Of a DNA stretch of 13,051 nucleotides, positions 7,233-13,051 are shown one piece after another. The number at the start of each line of letters is the position of its first letter. The first letter of the stretch is position 1. This DNA is from an uncultured Alphaproteobacteria bacterium (lineage in GTDB: Bacteria; Pseudomonadota; Alphaproteobacteria; Micavibrionales; Micavibrionaceae). The translations under genes were made by a program, and so were the position numbers. The notes below the pieces were generated by a model, which saw only the letters and a program-made list of their open reading frames with translations, made no database searches and had not been told where the DNA came from. Location: positions 1-13,051 of the forward strand of contig CAKTCH010000021.1 of assembly GCA_934538895.1 (NCBI GenBank), in the 5' to 3' direction.

Positions 7233-7385
7233 TTACTTACTTTCCAGCCATGCCCTGGCTGCTTCTTCGCTATCGAACTCATGGACGATAAATCCCCTGC
7301 TTTCAGGATATAGTTGTTCGTGCACATGAAATTTTCCGCTTGCTTTATCGTAGCCAGCGTATTCGCAATCAATCGCTTTCGTCAC
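7233..7385 (-). CDS. Small acidic protein, 50 residues, unrecognised
   Basis: A GTG (7385-7383) opens a 50-codon frame ending at TAA (7235-7233). The product begins MTKAIDCEYAGYDKASGKFH and ends with a helix-like DSEEAARAWLESK. It is acidic with a compact strand-strand-helix look: KFHVHE, then GFIVHEF, then the helix. A G-rich GGGGGA lies 8 bases before the GTG, a plausible ribosome-binding site. The last part resembles the helix edge of small ferredoxin-like alpha/beta domains, but this is too short to assign. A minus-strand terminator-like hairpin lies just upstream (7403-7435), so its promoter would need to lie within 7386-7407, or the hairpin acts as an attenuator. It could be a free-standing small gene or the remnant of a longer one. 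Confidence 0.5.
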   Translation of the reverse strand: MTKAIDCEYAGYDKASGKFHVHEQLYPESRGFIVHEFDSEEAARAWLESK

Positions 7386-7402
7386 GGTTTCAATCCCCCA
7401 TG

Positions 7403-7435
7403 AAAAAGGTCGCTAAAGATAATTCTCTAGCGACC
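7403..7435 (-). terminator. Minus-strand intrinsic terminator or attenuator
   Basis: GGTCGCTA (7408-7415) and TAGCGACC (7428-7435) form a perfect 8-bp stem with a 12-base loop, in which AGA/TCT can add three more pairs. On the minus strand the stem is followed by five T's (7407-7403). It lies directly after the stop of the minus-strand reading frame ending at 7451 and 18 bases before the GTG of the 50-codon gene, so it either ends a transcript from the former or attenuates the latter. Confidence 0.65.
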
Positions 7436-7613
7436 GGGTGTTAGAAACCGTCATATCAACAACGGCGCGATAGCCTTTGCGCCGAAGCGCTGGACATACG
7501 CCACCGCCACCCGGTCGTAAAACCGAGAAGCGGCATCTGATGATGCTATTCTGTTGGGAAAGGCATCACTAACGGTTGATGCCAACCGTTGATATGAAGG
7601 GTTTCTAAGCCCC
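7436..7613. mobile_element. MITE-like element with long imperfect inverted ends
   Basis: The left end 7436-7460 (GGG, 2 nt, TTAGAAACC, then TCATATCAAC) reappears inverted at 7588-7613 with about 21 of 26 positions alike and a one-base gap. Inside are further perfect stems: CGGCGC (7463-7468) with GCGCCG (7479-7484), and AACGGTTG (7571-7578) with CAACCGTT (7583-7590). I see no clear target-site duplication. The arms do not fit the integron attC core pattern. A small non-autonomous element, a recombination site, or a structured RNA are all possible. It lies between the Fic module and rph. Confidence 0.5.
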
Positions 7614-7660
7614 CGTCTTACTACAGACTGTCTGGATATTAGGGGAATTAAAGGTCCGGG
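7451..7660 (-). pseudogene. Start-less minus-strand reading frame, possible gene remnant
   Basis: The minus strand is open for 69 codons from 7660 to TGA 7453-7451. It has no ATG; the only usable start is a TTG at 7585. The last part, 'RFYDRVAVAYVQRFGAKAI' plus APLLI, has the codon and residue make-up of a real GC-rich gene. A minus-strand terminator follows 16 bases after the stop, as would fit a true 3' end. I do not recognise the family. It runs through the 178-bp inverted-repeat element, so it may instead be that element's own short cargo or a chance frame. Confidence 0.3.
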
Positions 7661-7773
7661 TCAATTCAGGGCGCTCCGCGGCATGGCCAAAACTCAAAAT
7701 GATCCCTTACGAGAATGCCGGTTTCATTGACATTTTCCGCCGCTTCCGCCACTGTGGCGGCGATTTCATTAAC

Positions 7774-7791
7774 GGAAGGATTTTAACCTTG
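7774..7791 (+). promoter_or_regulatory. Strong SD plus TTG start deciding the rph N-terminus
   Basis: GGAAGGA (7774-7780), an 8-base spacer and TTG (7789-7791) are placed to start translation 12 residues before the conserved RPSGR motif. The upstream ATG at 7699 lacks any SD. TTGACA at 7727-7732 could be a -35 box for this transcript, but no clear -10 sits at 17 bp. Confidence 0.65.
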
Positions 7792-8538
7792 GACAATATT
7801 GCCACCGCCCTTGTGCCTTTTTCCCGCCCCTCGGGCCGTACACCGCAGACGTTGCGCGTCGTGAGCATCGAAACCGGCGTGGCCAAACATGCCGAAGGAT
7901 CAGCGCTGGTGAAGTTCGGCGATACGCACGTTCTCTGCACGGCGACGGTCGAGGAAAGAGTGCCGGGCTGGATGAAGAATACCGGCAAGGGCTGGATCAC
8001 GGCGGAATACGGGATGCTGCCGCGTTCCACGCACCAGCGCATCGATCGCGAGGCGGCGAAGGGCCGCCAGTCGGGGCGCACGCAGGAAATCCAGCGCCTG
8101 ATCGGGCGGGCGCTGCGTTCCGTCGTCGATATGGGGAAGATGGGCGAGCGCCAGATCCGCATCGACTGCGACGTCATACAGGCCGACGGCGGCACGCGCA
8201 CGGCTTCGATCACCGGCGCTTATGTGGCGCTTTACATGGCGTTCGAGCACATAAAGACATTGGGCCTTTTAAAGGCGATCCCGTTTCATGACAGCGTCGC
8301 GGCGATTTCCTGCGGCATCTGGCAGGGCACGCCGGTTCTCGACCTCGATTACGCGGAAGATTCCGAAGCCGAAACCGACGCCAATTTCGTGCTCACGGGC
8401 GCGGGCAAAATCGTCGAGTTGCAAGGCACGGCGGAGCGCGACCCATTCGACGAGAAGATGTTCCTTGAGATGCTGAATCTGGCGCGTCAGGGCTGCTCGG
8501 AGTTGAGCGCACTTCAGAAGAAGGTGCTGGGATTGTAG
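7789..8538 (+). CDS. rph: Ribonuclease PH
   Basis: RNase PH is a phosphate-dependent 3'-5' exoribonuclease that trims tRNA precursors in the cytoplasm as a hexameric ring. From the TTG at 7789 the protein has 249 residues, near the usual 238-250. Visible hallmarks are RPSGRTP at 13-19, 'GWITAEYGMLPRSTHQR' (68-84), 'RQSGRTQEIQRLIGRALR' (93-110), CDVIQADGGTRTASITG (127-143) with the phosphate-contacting region, and the Asp/Glu cluster DLDYAEDSEAETDAN. A longer frame starts at ATG 7699, but that ATG has no SD and its extra 30 residues do not belong to the family. The TTG has GGAAGGA (7774-7780) exactly 8 bases upstream. It is the first gene of the block leading to hrcA-grpE; the C-terminus is intact. 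Confidence 0.95.
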   Translation: MDNIATALVPFSRPSGRTPQTLRVVSIETGVAKHAEGSALVKFGDTHVLCTATVEERVPGWMKNTGKGWITAEYGMLPRSTHQRIDREAAKGRQSGRTQEIQRLIGRALRSVVDMGKMGERQIRIDCDVIQADGGTRTASITGAYVALYMAFEHIKTLGLLKAIPFHDSVAAISCGIWQGTPVLDLDYAEDSEAETDANFVLTGAGKIVELQGTAERDPFDEKMFLEMLNLARQGCSELSALQKKVLGL

Positions 8539-8543
8539 TTTTT

Positions 8544-8610
8544 CCCCTCACCCCTGCCCTCTCCCCGCCGGGGAGAGGGAGAGCGCCGTAAGGTGCGGAG
8601 GGTGAGGGGG
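8544..8610. repeat. Nested palindromic dispersed repeat between rph and rdgB
   Basis: An outer pair, CCCCTCACCC (8544-8553) with GGGTGAGGGG (8600-8609), encloses a perfect inner 10-bp stem, CCCTCTCCCC (8557-8566) with GGGGAGAGGG (8570-8579). CCCTCACCC...GGGTGAGGG palindromes of this kind are common dispersed repeats in proteobacterial genomes, from memory. The hairpin starts five bases after the rph stop and its right arm ends nine bases before the rdgB start, so it may stabilise or separate the two cistrons. Confidence 0.8.
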
Positions 8611-8619
8611 ATAAAAACG

Positions 8620-9228
8620 ATGGTGTGCGAAATGACCCGTAAATTTTCAGGCAACAAATTAATCTTAGCTACGCATAACAAAGGCAAGGTCGAGGAAATT
8701 TCCGCGCTGCTGGGCGCTTACGTGCGGGAGTTCCCGAGCGCGGGCAGCCTGAACCTGCCGGAACCGGCGGAAACGGGCACGACCTTTCTTGAAAACGCGA
8801 CGATCAAGGCGCTGGCCGCCGCGCAGGCGACGGGCTTTCCGGCGCTGGCCGATGACAGCGGCCTGTGCGTGAACGGTCTGGGCGGGCAGCCGGGCGTTTA
8901 TTCCGCCGACTGGGCGGGGCACCCCCGCGATTTCAAGGTGGCCATGCAACGTATCCATGACGAGCTGGGCGGCCATCCCGATCGTTCCGCCTATTTCGTA
9001 TCGGTGCTGGTGCTGGCATGGCCGGACGGGCACGCGGAATATGTCGAAGGCCGGGTGGACGGCACGCTGGTCTGGCCGGTGCGCGGAGACGGCGGACACG
9101 GTTACGATCCGATGTTCATACCCCAAATGCACGACCGCACATTCGCCGAAATGACTCTTGATGAGAAAGGGCAGATCAGCCACAGGGCGCGGGCATTTAG
9201 CGCTCTTATAGAAAAATGTTTTCAATAA
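8620..9228 (+). CDS. rdgB: XTP/dITP pyrophosphatase (Ham1/RdgB)
   Basis: RdgB hydrolyses non-canonical purine nucleotides (dITP, XTP, dXTP) to monophosphates and pyrophosphate, keeping them out of DNA and RNA. From ATG 8620 it has 202 residues. Motifs: ATHNKGKVEE (17-26), FLENATIKA (56-64), 'ADDSGLCVNGLGGQPGVYSA' (77-96) with the metal- and base-contacting Asp78-Asp79, GGHGYDPMF (158-166) and SHRARA (187-192). In-frame GTG 8593 lies inside the repeat and is unlikely. ATG 8620 has the repeat's terminal G-run (8606-8610) as SD; ATG 8632 would also give a family-like N-terminus but lacks an SD. It lies between rph and hemW in the conserved order. Confidence 0.95.
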   Translation: MVCEMTRKFSGNKLILATHNKGKVEEISALLGAYVREFPSAGSLNLPEPAETGTTFLENATIKALAAAQATGFPALADDSGLCVNGLGGQPGVYSADWAGHPRDFKVAMQRIHDELGGHPDRSAYFVSVLVLAWPDGHAEYVEGRVDGTLVWPVRGDGGHGYDPMFIPQMHDRTFAEMTLDEKGQISHRARAFSALIEKCFQ

Positions 9229-9274
9229 CAATTCGCCCCGGGTACAGCGGGGGGATTTCATCTTACGGCTCAAA

Positions 9275-9312
9275 GGAGATCCCTCGTCGCTCCGCCCTGT
9301 CGGGATGGCAAG
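9275..9312. repeat. Dispersed-repeat-like sequence before hemW
   Basis: GGAGATCCCTCG (9275-9286) and CGGGATGGCA (9301-9310) bracket a GC-rich centre; ATCCC and GGGAT can pair. This form resembles the 'GAGATCCCTCG...CGGGATGACA' class of intergenic repeats known to me from several bacterial genomes. Its right edge runs into the AGGA that serves hemW. The upstream part of the gap also has a weak CCCC/GGGG hairpin (9236-9252). Confidence 0.45.
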
Positions 9313-9324
9313 GAAGTGAAGTTT

Positions 9325-10464
9325 ATGTTCGGGATTTATGTCCATTGGCCGTTTTGTGCGGCGAAATGTCCGTATTGTGATTTTAACTCTCACGTCCGCG
9401 ATACCATCGATCATGCGGCGTGGCGTGAGGCCTATGTTCGGGAAATTAATCATTATGCGGCGCTGACGCCGGGGCGGACCGTGACTTCTGTTTTTTTTGG
9501 GGGCGGAACGCCGTCGCTGATGGAACCGGAAACGGTAAAGGTTGTCATCGACCAGATTAAAAAGTCATGGAAGTACGACCCGGACATGGAGGTGACGCTT
9601 GAGGCCAACCCCACTTCGGTAGAGGCGGCAAAGTTCAAGGGCTTTCGCGCGGCGGGCGTGAACCGCGTATCGATCGGCGTGCAATCGCTGCGGGATGAAG
9701 ACCTTAGTTTCCTTGGCCGTAAGCATAATCGTAATGAAGCATTACAGGCCATTGATTTAGCAAAGGAAAATTTCGATCGCTTCAGTTTCGACCTGATGTA
9801 TGCGCGGCCCCGGCAAAAAATCAGCGACTGGGTACAAGAGCTTGAAGAAGCTGTGCAATTGTCAGTCGGACATCTTTCGCTTTATCAACTCACCATCGAA
9901 GAAGGAACGCCCTTCCATACGCAGTTTGCGCGTGGCGATTTTATGATGCCATCAGAAGATCTTGGCGGTGAATTCTATGAAATCACCCAAGAGGTTTTAG
10001 AGGCCGCGGGGCTGCCCGCGTATGAAATTTCCAACCACGCCAGACCGGGACAGGAGTCGCGGCATAATCTGACCTATTGGCGTTACACCGATTATGTGGG
10101 CATCGGGCCGGGGGCGCATGGCCGCCTGACGCTCGGTCACGGCAAGGTCGCCACAAGGGGGCATCGCGCCCCCGAGGTCTGGATGGAACGTGTGCGGGCC
10201 TCCGGCCATGGCGGCCACGAGCATGAATCCGTAAACCCGGAGCAGCGCTGGATGGAGTCCCTGATGATGGGGATGCGCCTGCGCGAGGGGGTGCCGTTTG
10301 CGCGGCTGGAGAAGGAATCTGGAAAATCTGTCGATGATATCCTGAACCCACGCAAGCTGAAGGCTCTGGCAGAGGAAGGGCTGATTGCCCTCCCCGGCGA
10401 TGCCATCATACCCACCAGCGCGGGAATGCAGCGCCTGAACGGCGTGCTGGGGTATTTGCTGTAA
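9325..10464 (+). CDS. hemW: Heme chaperone HemW (radical SAM, HemN-like)
   Basis: This 379-residue radical SAM protein has C11-x3-C15-x2-C18 followed by Asp-Phe (CAAKCPYCDF). That pattern marks HemW, as true coproporphyrinogen dehydrogenase HemN has a fourth Cys there. Further motifs are FFGGGTPSLM (about 57-66), EANPTS, NRVSIGVQS and 'YVGIGPGAHGRL'. HemW binds heme and hands it to acceptor proteins such as respiratory enzymes; it is often annotated as oxygen-independent coproporphyrinogen oxidase. I prefer ATG 9325, as AGGA (9311-9314) lies 10 bases upstream; GTG 9316 in the same frame is too close to that SD. The middle part (about 9700-10000) is slightly more AT-rich than the ends. It is followed by hrcA after 27 bp. 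Confidence 0.95.
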   Translation: MFGIYVHWPFCAAKCPYCDFNSHVRDTIDHAAWREAYVREINHYAALTPGRTVTSVFFGGGTPSLMEPETVKVVIDQIKKSWKYDPDMEVTLEANPTSVEAAKFKGFRAAGVNRVSIGVQSLRDEDLSFLGRKHNRNEALQAIDLAKENFDRFSFDLMYARPRQKISDWVQELEEAVQLSVGHLSLYQLTIEEGTPFHTQFARGDFMMPSEDLGGEFYEITQEVLEAAGLPAYEISNHARPGQESRHNLTYWRYTDYVGIGPGAHGRLTLGHGKVATRGHRAPEVWMERVRASGHGGHEHESVNPEQRWMESLMMGMRLREGVPFARLEKESGKSVDDILNPRKLKALAEEGLIALPGDAIIPTSAGMQRLNGVLGYLL

Positions 10465-10491
10465 GAACGCCCATAAGCTATATTTTATCCC
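10456..10491 (+). promoter_or_regulatory. Candidate hrcA promoter giving a leaderless mRNA
   Basis: TTGCTG (10456-10461), a 17-bp spacer and TATATT (10479-10484) resemble a sigma-70 promoter overlapping the hemW stop. Transcription would begin near 10491-10492, that is, at the hrcA ATG, and no SD precedes that ATG. No CIRCE inverted repeat is visible here or elsewhere in the window. Confidence 0.4.
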
Positions 10492-11532
10492 ATGGTGAAC
10501 GATCTCAACAACCGGGCGCAGGCGATTTTGCGCTATGTCGTCGATAGCTACATGGAAACCGGCGAGCCTGTGGGTTCGCGCACGATCGCGCGCCATCTTG
10601 AGAATGCGCTCTCGCCCGCGACCATCCGCAACGTTATGTCCGATCTGGAACTGAGCGGGCTGCTCTACGCCCCCCATACATCGGCGGGCCGCCTGCCCAC
10701 GCCGCAGGGGCTGCGCTTATATGTGGACGGCCTGATGGAGATCGGCAATATCACCGCCGAAGACCGCCATGCGATCGAGGCGGAATGCCGTACCGCGGGC
10801 AGTTCCATGAACATGGTGTTCGAACGCGCCACCAGTATGCTTTCGGGCCTGTCGTCCGCCGCCAGCCTGATTATCGCGCCCAAGACCGATAAGCCACTGC
10901 GGCACATGCAGTTCGTGCGCCTTGACGGCGGGCGCGTGCTGACCGTCATGGTGTTGCAGGACAACACCGTCGAGAACCGCGTGATGGACGTGCCGCCCGA
11001 AGTCAGCGATATCGCCCTGGCCGCCGCCTCGAATTACATCAACGCGCATATTCAGGGAAAAACGCTGGCCGAGTCCGAGCGCGACATCCATCAGGACATC
11101 GCCGCCAACAAGGCGCAGCTCGATAAAGTCACCGCCGACCTCGTGCAGCGCGGCCTTTCCATGTCCCCTTTGCAGGACGGCCCGGACGGCAACATCATCA
11201 TCCGCGGCCAGTCGCGCCTGCTGGAGGACGTCAAGGCCATCGAAGATCTCGAACGCGCCCGCCAGTTGCTGGCCTCGCTCGAGGAACAGGAAACCATGAT
11301 GCGCCTGCTGAGCGCCGCCGGAAAAGCCGACGGCGTGCAGATTTATATCGGCGCCGAAAACCCGATGTTCGGCCATTCCGGCTGGTCGATGGTGATTTCC
11401 CCTTACAAGACGCCCGAGAACCGGATCATCGGCGCCATCGGCGTTATCGGCCCCACCCGGCTGAACTATAAGCGGATCATTCCGCTGGTGGATTATACCT
11501 CCCGCGTCATGACCCGCATTCTGGAGGGCTGA
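10492..11532 (+). CDS. hrcA: Heat-inducible transcription repressor HrcA
   Basis: HrcA is a dimeric repressor that binds CIRCE operators upstream of chaperone operons such as groESL and is kept active by GroEL. The 346-residue length is normal. The N-terminal winged helix is clear: 'ILRYVVDSYMETGEPVGSRT', LSPATIRNVMSDLE (residues 40-53) as recognition region, then the 'PHTSAGRLPTPQGLRLYVD' wing. The C-terminal part has 'RVLTVMVLQDNTVENRV', IYIGAEN and 'GAIGVIGPTRLNYKRIIPLV', the conserved dimerisation/effector region. Two genes downstream is grpE, the classical partner. No SD precedes ATG 10492 (see promoter). The stop is followed by a palindrome and a short terminator-like hairpin. Confidence 0.97.
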   Translation: MVNDLNNRAQAILRYVVDSYMETGEPVGSRTIARHLENALSPATIRNVMSDLELSGLLYAPHTSAGRLPTPQGLRLYVDGLMEIGNITAEDRHAIEAECRTAGSSMNMVFERATSMLSGLSSAASLIIAPKTDKPLRHMQFVRLDGGRVLTVMVLQDNTVENRVMDVPPEVSDIALAAASNYINAHIQGKTLAESERDIHQDIAANKAQLDKVTADLVQRGLSMSPLQDGPDGNIIIRGQSRLLEDVKAIEDLERARQLLASLEEQETMMRLLSAAGKADGVQIYIGAENPMFGHSGWSMVISPYKTPENRIIGAIGVIGPTRLNYKRIIPLVDYTSRVMTRILEG

Positions 11533-11577
11533 AAAGGCGCCTTTCCACATCTAAATCCCCGGGATATCGGGTTTTTT
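11533..11577 (+). terminator. Weak terminator-like hairpin after hrcA
   Basis: A perfect palindrome, AAAGGCGCCTTT (11533-11544), comes directly after the stop. A 4-bp GC stem, CCCG (11558-11561) with CGGG (11568-11571), then runs into six T's (11572-11577). The stem is short, so partial read-through toward the next gene and grpE is likely. Confidence 0.45.
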
Positions 11578-11582
11578 AAGGA

Positions 11583-11612
11583 TTTACCTTCCCCCCCGTT
11601 TCCCGCTACACT
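11583..11612 (+). promoter_or_regulatory. Possible promoter for the exported Ser-rich gene
   Basis: TTTACC (11583-11588), an 18-bp spacer and TACACT (11607-11612) each match four of six consensus bases. They sit after the hrcA terminator and before the next start. The evidence is weak and comes only from position and partial matches. Confidence 0.3.
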
Positions 11613-11675
11613 GAGGGGCCTTTATGGGGGATTCTTATGGAAGGAGTCCCCGTTTTTTCTGGATCGGGAAAGATC

Positions 11676-12842
11676 ATGCTTAAAAGAACCTGCCTATACG
11701 GCGTTGCCGCCATCGCCCTCTGCCTCGCCGCCGCGCCGGTATATGCGCAAACGGCATCCTATACGGCAACGACGCCGCCCGCACAGTCGTCATCATCGTC
11801 GCCTTCTTCGTCTGCGGCGCCCGCCACCCCGTCCAGCCCTTCGTCCGGCGGCGGCGTGTACGATATCCCCTCATCCTCCACCACGCCCACGGTAATGGAA
11901 AATCTGGCCGCGCAGACTGAGGCGGCGGCAGACGATCTTATCAGCGGTCTGACCGACGGCAAGGCCGCGCCCGCCAGGCCGTCCAGCAGCAGCGATGTTT
12001 TTTCACCCGCCGATTCCGATAAGCCGAGATGGTACGATGATAACGGCAACCCCTTTACGGAAAGATATTTCGAAGCCGAACCCGCTGCTTTGCTGCTGGC
12101 CCTGCAACGCGATCCCCATCTGCCGCCCGGCCACTTCGTATTGCATATGTCTGCAATGAAGTCGTTTGTAAGCTGCCTGAAAATCCACAGCCCGAAGCAT
12201 TCGGTTGAATTCAATGAAAGCGGCATCATGACGATCAAGATGGAGAAATTCATCGTCGATGCGCGCGACATGCCGCGTTACCCGCATTACGAATGCAACA
12301 CGACGCCGCAACAGCCCGGCGTTTATGTGAGCCTGAACAAGGACCTGCTGCAAGAGCACAACGTCAAGAAAATCAAGTTCAAGGTAGGACAAACATCCGA
12401 GAATTATCTGGTAAAGCTGACCGACCATTATATCCAGCTGACGCCGGAAACCCGCCGGCACCCGCAGGATATCGCCAATCGTTTCCGCCCGCTCGAGGTG
12501 AGCGGCGTATCCTCGACGATGAAATTCTGGTTCTATCCGGAGGGCACCTTGATCCTGAACGCCGACGGCGCCAGCAAGGATGTGACGCTGGAAAGCCGCC
12601 TGACGGATATGGCGCGCAGCAAGGGCCTGACGCCGCTGACGGATATCATCCCCGAGCATTCGACTTTCCGCAAGCAGCCGGACCGTTATTATTTCGTCGA
12701 TAGTCAGGGCCGCTACAAAATCGGCGACGGCGAGCTATTTGACTATATCCAGGCTGACGCCATGAAATTCGGCCTGGAAGCCGACGAACCGATTAAAAAG
12801 AACGTGGCCGTATTCGCCCGCAAACCTGGCCGCTACGATTAA
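11676..12842 (+). CDS. Exported Ser-rich-linker protein of unknown function between hrcA and grpE
   Basis: From ATG 11676 the product has 388 residues: a signal peptide (MLKR, hydrophobic 7-20, 'PVYA|QT' after residue 24), then a low-complexity Ser/Pro/Ala/Thr region (about 28-60) that should be a flexible linker, then a second Ser patch (103-106). The folded part begins near residue 117, with C167 and C207 as the only Cys of the mature region, a possible disulfide. I recognise no family and no catalytic motif. An in-frame ATG at 11637 preceded by GGGGG would add 13 residues; I prefer 11676 because it gives a classical signal peptide, but GGGAAAG there is close to the start. Its place in a chaperone cluster hints at an envelope-stress link, but that is a guess. 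grpE starts 5 bp after its stop. Confidence 0.8.
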   Translation: MLKRTCLYGVAAIALCLAAAPVYAQTASYTATTPPAQSSSSSPSSSAAPATPSSPSSGGGVYDIPSSSTTPTVMENLAAQTEAAADDLISGLTDGKAAPARPSSSSDVFSPADSDKPRWYDDNGNPFTERYFEAEPAALLLALQRDPHLPPGHFVLHMSAMKSFVSCLKIHSPKHSVEFNESGIMTIKMEKFIVDARDMPRYPHYECNTTPQQPGVYVSLNKDLLQEHNVKKIKFKVGQTSENYLVKLTDHYIQLTPETRRHPQDIANRFRPLEVSGVSSTMKFWFYPEGTLILNADGASKDVTLESRLTDMARSKGLTPLTDIIPEHSTFRKQPDRYYFVDSQGRYKIGDGELFDYIQADAMKFGLEADEPIKKNVAVFARKPGRYD

Positions 12843-12847
12843 AAGCA

Positions 12848-13051
12848 ATGCACAAGATGAACAACGCAGATCCGAACCCTACACCACCGCAAGACCCCGA
12901 AGCCCCGGAGACATCCGAAACGGCGGCGCAGGAAGCCGTGCCCGCTGAGGGGCCGTCGCCCCTGGAGCAAGCCCTGTTGCAAATATCGGAATTGCAGCAG
13001 CAGCTGGCGGGAATGAAGGACCAAAGTCTGCGCGCGCTGGCCGAGGCCGAC
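12848..13051 (+). CDS. grpE: Nucleotide exchange factor GrpE, 5' part (runs off the window)
   Basis: The frame from ATG 12848 is open to the last base, giving 68 codons. The first 45 residues are acidic and Pro/Glu/Ala-rich (QDPEAPETSETAAQEA), as in the disordered GrpE N-terminus. They are followed by a coiled-coil start (LEQALLQISELQQQLAGMKD) and then SLRALAEAD, which matches the family's '(D/E)..LRA.AE.EN.RRR' entry into the long helix. GrpE releases ADP from DnaK; the dnaK gene is probably further downstream. ATG 12857 (residue 4) is an alternative start. The gene lies 5 bp after the exported Ser-rich gene, so it depends on that transcript or on an internal promoter. Confidence 0.9.
   Translation, partial: MHKMNNADPNPTPPQDPEAPETSETAAQEAVPAEGPSPLEQALLQISELQQQLAGMKDQSLRALAEAD

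Noticed and set aside
7436..7613. Integron attC site
   Set aside because: The outer arms read GTTAGAA and TTCTAAG, which do not give the RYYYAAC...GTTRRRY order, and no integrase is nearby.
8665..9453. A 262-codon - strand frame over rdgB and the hemW start
   Set aside because: It is antisense to two well-identified genes and has no SD or family signature.
10400..10500. CIRCE operator for HrcA autoregulation
   Set aside because: No TTAGCACTC-N9-GAGTGCTAA-like sequence is present upstream of hrcA or before the grpE start.
10717..11550. A 277-codon - strand frame over hrcA
   Set aside because: It is antisense to an unmistakable HrcA, rich in Gly/His/Asp, and has no recognisable motif.
1..13051. 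CRISPR arrays, tRNA or rRNA genes
   Set aside because: No regularly spaced direct repeats, no cloverleaf with a TTCRANYC arm, and no rRNA-like sequence were seen on reading both strands.

Overview
The window looks like a GC-rich alphaproteobacterial chromosome. The evidence is the rph-rdgB-hemW-hrcA-(unknown)-grpE order on the + strand, a SUV3-type helicase on the - strand, and GC-rich codon use. I cannot name the species; a Micavibrio-like lineage is only a guess.

Layout. Positions 1-171 hold the end of a CsbD-like stress gene, closed by a strong hairpin terminator that also faces a three-gene minus-strand run. In transcription order that run is a 960-residue SUV3-family RNA helicase (4143-1261), a small exported Rap1a/Tai-like protein (1241-795) and a five-helix membrane protein (794-264), tightly packed. 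Divergent from the helicase is a 536-residue exported protein of unknown function (4220-5830).

Positions 5831-7700 are AT-richer and look acquired. They carry a 'mobile mystery protein' A/B pair: an XRE-type DNA-binding protein followed, with an 8-nt overlap, by a Fic-domain protein, as in a toxin-antitoxin operon. Its AT-rich promoter holds a perfect 16-bp palindrome plus two related sites at exact 33-bp steps. About 600 bp without a long gene follow. I find there a 50-codon minus-strand ORF, a minus-strand terminator, a 178-bp element with long imperfect inverted ends, and a start-less minus-strand reading frame inside that element.

From 7789 to the end runs the housekeeping block: RNase PH (probable TTG start), XTP/dITP pyrophosphatase, the heme chaperone HemW, the heat-shock repressor HrcA, an exported Ser-rich protein of unknown function, and the first 68 codons of grpE. 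Three different dispersed-repeat-like hairpin sequences lie at gene boundaries. One forms the N-terminus of the Rap1a-like protein; the other two lie directly upstream of rdgB and hemW and appear to provide their ribosome-binding sites. The parts I find most worth following up are the phased operator array of the Fic module and the structured element at 7403-7660.
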